Source: Bacteroidota bacterium | Lineage (GTDB): Bacteria; Bacteroidota; Ignavibacteria; Ignavibacteriales; Ignavibacteriaceae | Direction: 5' to 3' | Assembly: GCA_021815365.1 (NCBI GenBank) | Contig: JAKAGZ010000013.1 | Location: forward strand, 1 to 57,368 | Length of the DNA stretch: 57,368 nt | Shown here: positions 45,194 to 54,417 of the stretch, piece after piece | Layout of the letters: each line of letters starts with the position of its first letter | How positions within the stretch are numbered: position 1 is the first letter of the stretch | Translations under genes and position numbers: made by a program | Notes under the pieces: model-generated | Databases searched by the model: none | What the model was told of the DNA's origin: nothing | The model's input: the letters and a program-made list of their open reading frames with translations, nothing else

Positions 45194-46432
45194 ATGACTT
45201 TCCCAGGCTCTTCGATACTCAGAGACACAATAACAATGGTTCTCGCTGGCGGACAGGGTGAAAGGCTGAAACCACTTACAAACGACAGAAGCAAACCAGC
45301 AGTGCCCTTCGGCGGGAAATACAGGATAATAGACTTTGCTCTTTCCAATTGCCTGAATTCAGGCTTACGGAAAATTTATGTTCTCGTACAATATAAATCT
45401 GATTCACTTAACCAGCATATCTTTGAAGCGTGGAGTATTTTTAATCCCGAATTAGGCGAGTACATTTATTCAGTTCCACCGCAAAGGAAAATGACGAAGG
45501 ACTGGTACCTCGGAACTGCAAATGCAATTTATCAGAATTTAAATCTCTTCACCAACAAAGGAGTCAAATGGGTGCTGATACTAAGCGGGGACCATATCTA
45601 CAAAATGGATTATTTAAAAATGCTTCAGTACCACGTTGACAGAAAAGCTGATCTCTCGATTGCCTGCATAGAAGTTCCAAAAGAAGAGGCGAGCCGGTTC
45701 GGAATTGTCGGTGTAAATAACAAACACCAAGTTGAATCTTTTATAGAAAAACCAAAAGATCCTCCCGTGCTTCCGGACTCTCCCGAACACTCTTTTGTCA
45801 ACATGGGCATTTACGTTTTTAATGCTGACGTTCTTAGCAATGTATTAACTGAAATGGAAAAACAAAAAATAACGGCGCACGATTTTGGTCAGGATGTAAT
45901 CCCGTATATGGTGAAAAATAAATTAAATGTGATCGCTTACAGATTCCAGGATGAAAATAAAAAAACAAAACCATACTGGAGAGACATCGGTACAATCGAC
46001 AGCTACTACGAAGCAAGTATGGACCTGATAAGCGTTACACCTGAATTTAATTTTTATGATCTTTCCTGGCCGATGAGAACTTACCAGTTCCAGTTTCCGC
46101 CTGCAAAAACTGTTTCACACGAAGGTGAAAGAGTAGGAAGAACCTTAAACTCACTTATCTGTGACGGAACAATAGTATCGGGCGGTTTGGTGGAACGCTC
46201 ACTGATCGGACCAAACGTAAGAGTCAATAGTTTTTCATATATAACAGATTCAATAATTATGAACAACTGTAACATCGGGCGCCACGCAAGAATAAGAAGA
46301 GCAATAATAGACAAAAATGTTATTGTGCCTGAGGGCTACGAAATCGGCTTTGACCCCGAAAGAGATAAAAAGAAATTTACTATTACCGAAAGCGGAATAG
46401 TTGTAATCGGGAAAAACGAGCTTTTAAGTTAA
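45194..46432 (+). CDS. glgC: Glucose-1-phosphate adenylyltransferase
   Basis: Makes ADP-glucose for glycogen. The 412-aa protein has the nucleotidyltransferase start VLAGGQGERLKPLT (about 16-29) with SKPAVPFGGKYRIIDF, the Asp in LSGDHIYKMDY, the sugar-binding SFIEKPKDP, YWRDIGTIDSYY and a C-terminal left-handed beta-helix (about 300-412) with DSIIMNNCNIG. The AAGGAG ribosome-binding site 8 bases before the ATG is unusually good for this window. No other glg genes are adjacent. Confidence 0.96.
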   Translation: MTFPGSSILRDTITMVLAGGQGERLKPLTNDRSKPAVPFGGKYRIIDFALSNCLNSGLRKIYVLVQYKSDSLNQHIFEAWSIFNPELGEYIYSVPPQRKMTKDWYLGTANAIYQNLNLFTNKGVKWVLILSGDHIYKMDYLKMLQYHVDRKADLSIACIEVPKEEASRFGIVGVNNKHQVESFIEKPKDPPVLPDSPEHSFVNMGIYVFNADVLSNVLTEMEKQKITAHDFGQDVIPYMVKNKLNVIAYRFQDENKKTKPYWRDIGTIDSYYEASMDLISVTPEFNFYDLSWPMRTYQFQFPPAKTVSHEGERVGRTLNSLICDGTIVSGGLVERSLIGPNVRVNSFSYITDSIIMNNCNIGRHARIRRAIIDKNVIVPEGYEIGFDPERDKKKFTITESGIVVIGKNELLS

Positions 46433-46588
46433 AGCTCTGAATCCATCGTTTACACTAATCACACCATTGTTTTTCCGCATAAAAAATTTACAGAAAAAAC
46501 TTACGGCAAACCAATAGAGCATCCACAATTCTTCTTTATAAAAAAAGAGGGAGCGTCGTTGTTTGTGCTGTTAGATGCCGTTGCCCGC

Positions 46589-48691
46589 TTATCTGAGAAA
46601 AAGGAGTTTCTTTGTCTCGATGAATTGTCCGGCTTGTAGACGATAGAAGTAAATCCCGCTCGCTCTTCCTGCTGCGTCCCACACGACCTTATGTGTGCCT
46701 GCCGGTCTCTCTCCGTTTACCAGGATGGCGACTTCTCGTCCGAGCAGATCGAAAACCTTGAGGGACACAAATTCTGAAGTTGGAAGGGCATACTGTATTG
46801 TCGTACTCGGGTTGAACGGGTTCGGGTAGTTCTGCATCAACGAAAAGCCTGAGGGAATATATGAGACAACATCTTCCCTCACAGATGTAATCCCTCCTGT
46901 GTTCGTGCGAAGAATTGTGCCATAAGCTCCCACCACCGTTCCTGTATTGGTGCTAGTGAAGGAGATACCAATTAGCATATACGTCGTTCCGCTTGACTGG
47001 CTTAACCAACTTAGACCGCCATCAGTAGTGCGAAGAATTGTACCGCCATCTCCTACAGCCGTTCCTGTTTTGGCGTCGGTTAAGGAGACGCCATAGAGCG
47101 TATTCGATGTTCCGCTTGGCTGGCTTGTCCAACTTAGCCCCCCATTGGTGGTACGAAGAATTATGCCGCGTCCCCCAACAGCAATTCCTGTGTTGGCATC
47201 GGCGAAACAGACACTTTGAAATGTATACTTTGTTCCGCTTGACTGGCTCGTCCAACTTAAACCGCCATTGGTGGTGTGAAGTATTGTGCCGCTTTCTCCC
47301 ACTACTGTTCCTGTGTCGGCGTCGGTGAAGGAAACACCATAGAGCGTAATGTACCCTATTCCGCTTGACTGACGCGTCCAACTTTGACCGCCATTGGTGG
47401 TACGAAGTATTGTGCCTTCTGCCCCCACCACTGTGCCAGTGTTAGCATCGCTGAAATAGACACCTGTGAGCGAGGTACCCGCTCCGCTTGTCTGTCTTGT
47501 CCAGTTTAGACCACCATTAGTGGTGCGAAGCATCGTGCCATTGTATCCCACCGCTATTCCAGTGTTGGAGTCGGCGAAGGAGACTCCATAGAGCGGATTA
47601 GTCGTACCACTTGACTGGATCGTCCAACTTTGACCGCCATTTGTGGTACGATAAATTGTACCATAGCCTCCCACAGCCGTTCCTGTGTTGGTGTCGATTA
47701 AGGAGACGCCATAGAGATGATTAGTCGTACCGCTTGACTGGCTTGTCCAACTTTGACCACCATTAGTGGTGCGATAAATTGTACCAGTTGTTCCCACCGC
47801 CGTTCCTGTGCTGGCATCGGTGAAAGAAACACTATAGAGCCGTTCTGTTGTTCCACTTGACTGAACTGTCCAACTTTGACCGCCATTGGTTGTACGAAGA
47901 ATTGTACCATAATCTCCCACCGCCGTTCCTGTGCTAGCATCGGTGAAAGAAACACTATAGAGCCGTTCTGTTGTTCCACTTGACTGGATTGTCCAACTTT
48001 GACCACCATTGGTAGTACGAAGAATTGTGCCACCACTTCCAACTACTGTACCTGTGTTGGCGTCAGTGAAAAAGACACCATTGAGCTCTTTATACGTTCC
48101 ACTTGACTGGATTGTCCAACTTTGACCACCATTGGTAGTACGAAGAATTGTGCCACCTCCCACCACCGTTCCTGTGTTGGCGTCTGTAAAGGAGACGCTA
48201 TAAAGCGGATTAGTCGTACCGCTTGACTGTATCGTCCAACTTTGACCACCATTAGTGGTGCGAAGTATTGTGCCATAGTTTCCCACCGCTGTTTCTATGT
48301 TGGCGTCGGCGAAGGAGACGCTATAAAGCGGATTAGTTGTACCGCTTGACTGGATCGTCCAACTTAGACCGCCATTGGTGGTGCGAAGTATTGTACCATA
48401 GTCTCCCACCGCTGTTCCAGTGTTGGCGTCGGTGAAGGAGACGCTATAAAGCGGATTAGTTGTACCGCTTGACTGGATCGTCCAGCTTAGACCGCCATTG
48501 GTGGTGCGAAGTATTGTGCCATGGTCTCCCACCGCTGTTCCCGTGTTGACGTCAGTGAAGGAGACGCTATAAAGATTATTTCCTTGTGGCAGTGGGTTTT
48601 GCCAGAACCAACCTGACTGTGCAAATGCATGTTCATGGATAATCAGTACTGCAACCACACAAATATATTGCAGAAATATGTGAGTTCTCAT
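46589..48691 (-). CDS. Secreted YCF48/BNR-repeat beta-propeller-like protein with T9SS sorting domain
   Basis: A 700-aa exported protein with signal peptide (1-24). It is built from 14 near-identical units of about 41 aa (residues about 38-600), each with LYSVSFTDANTGTAVG, GTILRTTNGG and SWTIQSSGTT segments, as in Ycf48-like photosystem-assembly and BNR/Asp-box proteins. The C-terminal 80 residues are a type IX sorting domain (YPNPFNPSTTIQY, DLLGREV, SGIYFYRLQ). The ATG at 48691 is chosen because AAAGGAGC precedes it and the signal peptide begins there; an upstream in-frame start (48733) is less likely. A surface protein; ligand unknown. Confidence 0.88.
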   Translation of the reverse strand: MRTHIFLQYICVVAVLIIHEHAFAQSGWFWQNPLPQGNNLYSVSFTDVNTGTAVGDHGTILRTTNGGLSWTIQSSGTTNPLYSVSFTDANTGTAVGDYGTILRTTNGGLSWTIQSSGTTNPLYSVSFADANIETAVGNYGTILRTTNGGQSWTIQSSGTTNPLYSVSFTDANTGTVVGGGTILRTTNGGQSWTIQSSGTYKELNGVFFTDANTGTVVGSGGTILRTTNGGQSWTIQSSGTTERLYSVSFTDASTGTAVGDYGTILRTTNGGQSWTVQSSGTTERLYSVSFTDASTGTAVGTTGTIYRTTNGGQSWTSQSSGTTNHLYGVSLIDTNTGTAVGGYGTIYRTTNGGQSWTIQSSGTTNPLYGVSFADSNTGIAVGYNGTMLRTTNGGLNWTRQTSGAGTSLTGVYFSDANTGTVVGAEGTILRTTNGGQSWTRQSSGIGYITLYGVSFTDADTGTVVGESGTILHTTNGGLSWTSQSSGTKYTFQSVCFADANTGIAVGGRGIILRTTNGGLSWTSQPSGTSNTLYGVSLTDAKTGTAVGDGGTILRTTDGGLSWLSQSSGTTYMLIGISFTSTNTGTVVGAYGTILRTNTGGITSVREDVVSYIPSGFSLMQNYPNPFNPSTTIQYALPTSEFVSLKVFDLLGREVAILVNGERPAGTHKVVWDAAGRASGIYFYRLQAGQFIETKKLLFLR

Positions 48692-48747
48692 CAATGCTCC
48701 TTTATTTTGATGAACACTGTCAGGCAACTGCAACTATCAGCAAAAAC

Positions 48748-50040
48748 TCAGAATGAAATTGTCATACTGTTTCCGCCTGGGTTGCCAAATCTTGGATTAA
48801 CTATATTATTGTAAATTGAACCGAATGAAAAAGATATTCCAAACCCACCCCAAAAACTATAAGTTGTTTCAAGCTGTCTTCGCTGCGTAAGTACATCTTC
48901 CAGCGTTGGACCTGCCCTCCGTAGTGTGATCTGGTCATTTATTTTAGAATATCCTCCGTAAAAAGATAACGCGAAACCCTTAAACAGATTCAACGATACA
49001 GAACCATTTACATTTATTTCATATAAATTTAAATCGCGAAGATACTCGTAGAACAACGAGCCTACATTCATTGCCCCCCACGGTCTGATCAGGGTTAAGT
49101 TAACGCTGACAGTTTGGCTCCATAAATAATCTCTTGTCTTAAAGTATAGAGTTTCCTCAGCATACCTGTCGAAAATATACTGCAGCTTATAACTTATCCT
49201 AAGTTGTTTTTCGTTGGAAACTGAATATGGGAAAATGTTGTATTCAATTCCCGGTCCAATAAATGCCCTGAAATTAATATTATTATAGATGGAAGAATTC
49301 AAGCCGCCCCACACTCCCCACGACCATCTGTCACTGATTGACTTTACAAGATAGGAATTGAAATACTGATTTCTTGTAATGCTGATTATCTCATTAGTCA
49401 CGCCGTTTGATACATAAGAATATTTATTCTGATTATAATTCAGACTAACACTGAAATTAAGCTTAAGGTCTTCCGTAGTCCTGTTGGCAGAAATATTACC
49501 ATTCAGATAAAGGTATTTATAATTTTTATCTCCGTTAAAATAACCATTCAGGCTTGTCCTGAAATACCAGAAATCCCAGTCATCTTTTTGTTCGCCTGTT
49601 GAAGTTTTAGGTTTTTCAAATGAAATATTCATTTCGCCCGAAACATTAGAACGTGCAATGTAACGAACAAGTCCCATCTTCAAAGCCTTGACCATTTTGC
49701 TGCGCTGAAGGTCGTCGCTGTCAGTCTGACCTGTTGTATATTTTATTGTGTCCATCATCCCGGCAAACATATTTTCACCCATAAAATAGAGAATATATTC
49801 CTTTCCGCCGGAGCCAGTTCCCTGAGAAGTAAAAAGCACATACACATCCGCATCTTTCCTGTCGCGGACATAATTCACTACAGGTATCTGCTCTTTGATA
49901 TAATTCATATCGCACAGACCGCAGGCGAAAAATACACGCGGCGCATTTTCTTTTATCAGAGTCTGATCACTCTGCGGAAAAATAAATATGGTAAAAACAA
50001 AGAATAGTACCTGCAAAAGGAAAAAAACTTTATGTCGCAT
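48748..50040 (-). CDS. Probable outer-membrane beta-barrel protein with conserved N-terminal domain
   Basis: A 430-aa exported protein with signal peptide (1-24). The segment at about 33-140 (FACGLCDMNYIKEQIPVVN, RKDADVYVLFTSQGTG) is a domain I have met in other Bacteroidota and Gemmatimonadota proteins, with no known role. Residues about 150-430 alternate polar and aromatic residues as in an outer-membrane barrel and end TMTISF, with a terminal Phe as barrel-assembly signals often have. It lies just before the propeller gene, 57 bases away, possibly co-transcribed. Function unknown. Confidence 0.72.
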   Translation of the reverse strand: MRHKVFFLLQVLFFVFTIFIFPQSDQTLIKENAPRVFFACGLCDMNYIKEQIPVVNYVRDRKDADVYVLFTSQGTGSGGKEYILYFMGENMFAGMMDTIKYTTGQTDSDDLQRSKMVKALKMGLVRYIARSNVSGEMNISFEKPKTSTGEQKDDWDFWYFRTSLNGYFNGDKNYKYLYLNGNISANRTTEDLKLNFSVSLNYNQNKYSYVSNGVTNEIISITRNQYFNSYLVKSISDRWSWGVWGGLNSSIYNNINFRAFIGPGIEYNIFPYSVSNEKQLRISYKLQYIFDRYAEETLYFKTRDYLWSQTVSVNLTLIRPWGAMNVGSLFYEYLRDLNLYEINVNGSVSLNLFKGFALSFYGGYSKINDQITLRRAGPTLEDVLTQRRQLETTYSFWGGFGISFSFGSIYNNIVNPRFGNPGGNSMTISF

Positions 50041-50323
50041 TTCAACTCCCGCTGATTGATTAATGATAATTTAATTCCGTGGAAACTAAATATAACATTT
50101 TAGCAAGGCTAACAAATCCTGATTATTTTTTTGTATTCACAAAAGCAAAGGGAAAATAAAAATAATAAGCATAAGGATGTTTATTCTTTCCCCTCTTTTA
50201 AGAGAGTTAATCTCATCACATATCATTATCGTGTTCGGTTATAAAAATACTATATGTTTAGAATTATAGCAAGAATAATTTTTAGCGGGATTAACGGCGG
50301 AGAAAACTTTGTGTGCAGACTTA

Positions 50324-50539
50324 TCAGAATTTTCGTGGTCTGTTTTGTTCTTTTATCCCTAAGATTTCATTGACCACGTCCTGTTCATTACTGAGGATTT
50401 TGATACTGCCATTCGCTTCGATTAGTTCAAAGCCCGTTCCGGAAACCCTGATCGGATAACCCTGCCGATGCTTTTTTTCGCTGGCTAGTTCATACTGATT
50501 TTCGGTTTCAGTAATATTTCTTTTATCGTTCTTTTGCAT
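50324..50539 (-). CDS. Small hypothetical protein
   Basis: A 71-residue polar, charged protein with no signal peptide. The ATG at 50539 is chosen because GAGGAG lies 6 bases before it; a longer open frame to 50656 has no such site. The second half (YPIRVSGTGFELIEANGS and ILSNEQDVVNEILGIKEQ) looks like a small folded unit, but I do not recognise the family. It stands alone between the outer-membrane-like gene and hrcA. Confidence 0.55.
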   Translation of the reverse strand: MQKNDKRNITETENQYELASEKKHRQGYPIRVSGTGFELIEANGSIKILSNEQDVVNEILGIKEQNRPRKF

Positions 50540-50971
50540 TTTGAACTCCTCACAAATTAAACATTGGAAGGAATTTTCATAACAAAGTAGTATGCTGCAT
50601 CCAAAAATGCAGCATACCAACCAATAATAGATTGAAAGCCTGCATCTGAAAAACACATACTTACCTGTTGGTCTTTTCTTATTATCTTCATCTTAACTAT
50701 TCTTTTCTTCTTTTCCGAAGGCTCAATCTATTTATTTTATAATTATTACTGGGTCAAAATTACTATGTCCGACTCCTTGCAATAAAGAGCTATTTTCATG
50801 ATTATATTGTAGAGAAAAGAGTGGTCGGGATGCCACAAAAAATGTGTCATACTGTGAGATTATTAAATAAAAAAGAGGCTTCCTCTGATTTGACTTCTAA
50901 TATCCTTAAAAAATTCTTAAAAAATCTTTATATTTGAAACTTTGAAAGGATGGCTGTTAAAATTAAGCGAT
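50540..50971. other. Divergent intergenic region before hrcA
   Basis: I looked for a CIRCE operator (TTAGCACTC-N9-GAGTGCTAA) and found none on either strand. A TATATTTG box at 50929-50936 resembles the Bacteroidota -7 element, but no matching upstream box is seen at the expected distance. No gene is evident. Confidence 0.5.
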
Positions 50972-52021
50972 ATGATCAAAGAAGAACTTAACGAAAGGGA
51001 AAAAAATATACTCAGATACATTATTCAACAGTTTGTGCTGACTGCCTCACCTGTCGGCTCGCGGAATATTGCCCGAAAATACGAACTGGGAATTTCACCT
51101 GCGACTGTAAGGAATATTATGTCAGACCTGGAAGAGTCCGGCTTCATTAATCACCCGCATACATCTGCAGGAAGAATCCCTACTGATAAAGGATACAGAA
51201 CCTACGTTGACTCACTAATGAAATTAGAAAAATTACACGAGACTGAGGCAGGGATGATAAACAAAAGTCTTGCAAGCACTGTCCCAGATACAGACGAACT
51301 GCTGAGAGTTACATCCAAATTACTGAGCAGCATTACAAAACAATTAGCTGCGGTAACTTATCCTAAGGTTGATTCGGGAACCCTTGAAAAAATACAGATA
51401 GTCAGCCTCTCATCAACAAGAATTTTAGTTGTGATAAGTATAAAGTCCGGGCTTGTAAAAACAATCACACTGGAACAGGACTCGGAAATAAAACAATCGC
51501 AGATCGAGTCGGTACAAAGATTATTGAATGAAAGATTAGCGGGGCTTTCACTGAAAGAGATAAGAAAAACTTTCAGCGACAGGTTTAAAGATGTTGACAC
51601 TCACAAGTCGATCATAAGGCTTTTCATAGATTCTGCTGAAAAAATTTTTAAGGATGTAAATCAGTCTGAAAAAATTGTTATCTCGGGTGCAAAAGACGTG
51701 ATCAGGCAGCCGGAGTTTGAAGCACCGGAAAGATTTCAAAGTGTGATCGAATTAATTGAAGACAAGGATGTGATAATTCATATCCTTGAAAAAGGAAGTG
51801 AATTACATCCTGACCAGGTTTATATTTCAATCGGAAGTGAAAATGAAGATCAGAAATTGCAGCATTACAGTTTGATCTGCAAAGAATATAAAATCGGGAA
51901 CGTTTCAGGTACGCTTGGAATCATCGGTCCGAAGCGGATGGAATATTCCAGGGTAATAGCAATAGTTGACTATGTTTCAAAAATCCTCAGTGAAGTTTTA
52001 ACAAATGAATATTCTAAATAA
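50972..52021 (+). CDS. hrcA: Heat-inducible transcription repressor HrcA
   Basis: A winged-helix repressor of class I heat-shock genes, 349 aa from the ATG at 50972. That start is chosen because the family begins LNEREKNILRYII; the frame is open upstream to a TTG at 50942. The DNA-binding part covers about 1-80 (TASPVGSRNIARKY, SPATVRNIMSDLEESG, HPHTSAGRIPTDKGYR), followed by the GAF-like dimerisation domain. It leads the operon hrcA-grpE-dnaJ with short gaps of 15 and 5 bases. No CIRCE site is visible upstream. Confidence 0.94.
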   Translation: MIKEELNEREKNILRYIIQQFVLTASPVGSRNIARKYELGISPATVRNIMSDLEESGFINHPHTSAGRIPTDKGYRTYVDSLMKLEKLHETEAGMINKSLASTVPDTDELLRVTSKLLSSITKQLAAVTYPKVDSGTLEKIQIVSLSSTRILVVISIKSGLVKTITLEQDSEIKQSQIESVQRLLNERLAGLSLKEIRKTFSDRFKDVDTHKSIIRLFIDSAEKIFKDVNQSEKIVISGAKDVIRQPEFEAPERFQSVIELIEDKDVIIHILEKGSELHPDQVYISIGSENEDQKLQHYSLICKEYKIGNVSGTLGIIGPKRMEYSRVIAIVDYVSKILSEVLTNEYSK

Positions 52022-52036
52022 AGGAGCAACCAGTAA

Positions 52037-52705
52037 ATGACCAGGAAACAAAATGAAAAAGATAATCAGCACAAAGACACCAATAATGAATTGAATAAAC
52101 AAAGCATTAACTCTGCCCGCTCAGAAATCGGAGCTGAAGCAGAGTTTGACAAAAAAATTCAGACTCTTGATGAAAAAATACAGTCACTCGAAAAAGAAAA
52201 AGAAGAGTATAAAGATAAACTTTTACGTAAGGCGGCTGAATTCGAGAATTATAAAAGAAGAAGTGAGAACGACCAACTGAATCTATTAAAATATACAGGC
52301 GAGATGCTGATAGTAAAATTACTCCCTGTTATAGACGACCTTGAACGTTCGCTTCAACACATAGGTAATGCAAAAGAAAACAGTTCGATAAATGAAGGGA
52401 TTAAATTAGTCTATGATAAATTGATGAAAATATTAGGCGAACAGGGCGTCAAAAAGATTGAAGCCGTTGGTAAACCTTTTGATGTCGAATATCACGAAGC
52501 GCTGCTGCAAAGGAAAGATGAAACGGTCCCTCCTCATACTGTGATTGAAGAGCTTGAGAAGGGTTATATTTATAAAGACAGGGTGATACGCCATGCAAAA
52601 GTTATTGTAAGTGAAGACTCAGAGCATTCTGCAGATTCAACGAACCAGGCAGAGAGTTCAGAGAAAGAAAAAAATGAAAATAATTTTTTTAGCGAGGACA
52701 AATAA
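52037..52705 (+). CDS. grpE: GrpE nucleotide-exchange factor
   Basis: Releases ADP from DnaK. The 222-aa protein has a charged N-terminal tail, a long coiled coil (about 40-95; [20 protein letters not shown]) and the family segment [13 protein letters not shown], ending in the beta domain with NPFDV-like [11 protein letters not shown] and VIRHAKVIV. It has a good AAGGAGC ribosome-binding site. Second gene of the heat-shock operon. Confidence 0.95.
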   Translation: MTRKQNEKDNQHKDTNNELNKQSINSARSEIGAEAEFDKKIQTLDEKIQSLEKEKEEYKDKLLRKAAEFENYKRRSENDQLNLLKYTGEMLIVKLLPVIDDLERSLQHIGNAKENSSINEGIKLVYDKLMKILGEQGVKKIEAVGKPFDVEYHEALLQRKDETVPPHTVIEELEKGYIYKDRVIRHAKVIVSEDSEHSADSTNQAESSEKEKNENNFFSEDK

Positions 52706-52710
52706 TTCTT

Positions 52711-53862
52711 ATGACTAAAAGAGACTATTACGAAATTCTCGGTGTGAACAGAGATGCCTCGAAAGAAGAATTAAAAAAAGCTTACAGAAAACTCGCAATG
52801 CAATATCATCCTGACAGGAACCCGGATAATAAGGAGGCTGAGGAAAAATTCAAAGAAGCTGCTGAAGCTTATGAAATTTTAAATGATGATGATAAAAGAG
52901 CAAGATACGACAGGTTCGGACACGACGGAGTCAGAGGCAGTGGTTTTGGCTCACAAGGATTCTCTGACATCAACGATATTTTTACACATTTTTCAGACAT
53001 ATTCGGAGGAGGTTCAATCTTTGATGACTTCTTCGGAGGTTCTTCTCAAAGAGGCTCAGCAAGAAAAAGAAGAACGGGAATCCCCGGTTCAGACCTCAGA
53101 ATTTCTATAAAGCTTACTCTCGAAGAAATAGCAACAGGCATAAGCAAAAAAATAAAAATAAAAAAACATGTTAAATGTGATGCTTGCAGCGGGAATGGTT
53201 CCGAAGGCGGCAAATCAACAAAGGCCTGTCCTGTTTGTAAAGGAACAGGAGAAGTGAAAACGGTCTCGCGCTCGGTATTCGGACAGTTTGTTAATATTAC
53301 GGCTTGCAATAATTGCGATGGCGAGGGCGTTGTAGTTGATTCGCCCTGCAGAAAATGCAGCGGTGAAGGAAGAATTGTCGACGAAGTGACCGTAAAAATA
53401 GACGCCCCGGCTGGAGTGAGTGATGGAAATTACATGACAATGCGCGGCGAAGGTAATGCCGGGAAACGCGGCGGTGACCCAGGTGACCTGATTGTAGTGT
53501 TCCAGGAAATTCCACACGAATATTTTGTGCGCGAAGGAGACGATATTCTCTACGATCTTTTCATCTCGTATCCTGACGCTGTTTTCGGCACTGAAGTAGA
53601 CGTTCCTACATTGAACGGAAAAGCTAAATTAAAAATTGATGGCGGAACTCCTTCAGGAAAACTTTTGAGGATGAGAGATAAAGGGATCAAACACCTTCAT
53701 CACTCCGGTCACGGCGATCAGATAGTTAGAGTGAACATTGAAATTCCGAAAAAAGTTAATTCGAAAGAAAAAGAATTACTGAGAGAATTGGCTGAGCAGC
53801 CGAACATCAAAAAGTCAGCATACGCCGATGATAAAAATTTTTTTAAGAGACCTGGATTGTAA
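52711..53862 (+). CDS. dnaJ: Chaperone DnaJ
   Basis: The Hsp40 co-chaperone of DnaK, 383 aa, type I architecture. J domain about 1-70 with the HPD motif in YHPDRNPDN, a Gly/Phe-rich region (about 75-130) and four CxxCxGxG zinc modules ([32 protein letters not shown]; about 150-220) before the substrate-binding domains. It begins 5 bases after grpE. dnaK is not in the operon or window. Confidence 0.97.
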   Translation: MTKRDYYEILGVNRDASKEELKKAYRKLAMQYHPDRNPDNKEAEEKFKEAAEAYEILNDDDKRARYDRFGHDGVRGSGFGSQGFSDINDIFTHFSDIFGGGSIFDDFFGGSSQRGSARKRRTGIPGSDLRISIKLTLEEIATGISKKIKIKKHVKCDACSGNGSEGGKSTKACPVCKGTGEVKTVSRSVFGQFVNITACNNCDGEGVVVDSPCRKCSGEGRIVDEVTVKIDAPAGVSDGNYMTMRGEGNAGKRGGDPGDLIVVFQEIPHEYFVREGDDILYDLFISYPDAVFGTEVDVPTLNGKAKLKIDGGTPSGKLLRMRDKGIKHLHHSGHGDQIVRVNIEIPKKVNSKEKELLRELAEQPNIKKSAYADDKNFFKRPGL

Positions 53863-53895
53863 AAATTACTAGTTCAACATTTTTAGAGTGTAAAA

Positions 53896-54399
53896 TTGGG
53901 GCTAAAAAAAATATCAGAAAAAATCGGGTTCACACAGCTTGAAATAAAAGTCCTCTTATTTTTGCTTGTGGTTTTTATCTCAGGATTTGTGATAAAAAGT
54001 TTTTTCAGCGAAGAGAACAAAAAACCTGTAAATTTCGATTATTCCAGGGAAGATAGTCTATTCCTCAGCATTGATCTTGCTGAAGATTCGACAAAAGATC
54101 ATCACGCAGAAAAAATTAATGAGACAGATTACAAAAATGAAGTACTAGGTCTTCAAAAACCGGTCTTAAATTCCGGGAAATCTGATAACCTTCCTGCAGA
54201 AAAAAGTATCAACATAAATAAAGCTGATATAAAATCTTTTTCAAGACTTCCGGGAATAGGACCTAAAACCGCGGAAAGAATTATTGAGTATAGAAAAACC
54301 AACAGCGGTTTTAAAAAACTTGAGGACCTGCTTAACGTTAAAGGAATTGGCAATTCAAAATTTAATAAAATCAAAAAGTATTTATATATTGAACAATAA
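53896..54399 (+). CDS. ComEA-like helix-hairpin-helix protein
   Basis: A 167-aa protein with one N-terminal membrane helix (about 15-37), a polar linker (40-100) and a C-terminal pair of helix-hairpin-helix motifs (NINKADIKSFSRLPGIG, then LLNVKGIGNSKFNKIKKY; about 105-165), as in the DNA receptor ComEA. It would bind incoming DNA in the periplasm during transformation. The start is TTG at 53896; there is no better ATG. It follows dnaJ by 33 bases and is followed by a PilM-like gene after 18 bases, so a competence/type IV pilus link is plausible. Confidence 0.85.
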   Translation: MGLKKISEKIGFTQLEIKVLLFLLVVFISGFVIKSFFSEENKKPVNFDYSREDSLFLSIDLAEDSTKDHHAEKINETDYKNEVLGLQKPVLNSGKSDNLPAEKSININKADIKSFSRLPGIGPKTAERIIEYRKTNSGFKKLEDLLNVKGIGNSKFNKIKKYLYIEQ

Positions 54400-54417
54400 A
54401 TAAAAATCTTTAATGAA

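Noticed and set aside
47022-47381. Alternative-frame open reading frames in the propeller gene, on both strands
   Set aside because: They mirror the 123-base repeat of the real gene in other frames and have no ribosome-binding site or recognisable domain.
46896-48580. Regular tandem repeats that could suggest a CRISPR array
   Set aside because: The unit is about 123 bases, coding throughout, without short identical repeats separated by unique spacers; no cas genes are in the window.
50867-50885. AGAGG-AAG-CCTCT hairpin with T run on the minus strand upstream of hrcA
   Set aside because: Only five base pairs, and no minus-strand gene ends just before it, so there is nothing for it to terminate.
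50929-50936. TATATTTG box as a Bacteroidota-type promoter of hrcA
   Set aside because: No TTG element is found about 19 bases upstream; a single box of this composition is expected often in AT-rich DNA.
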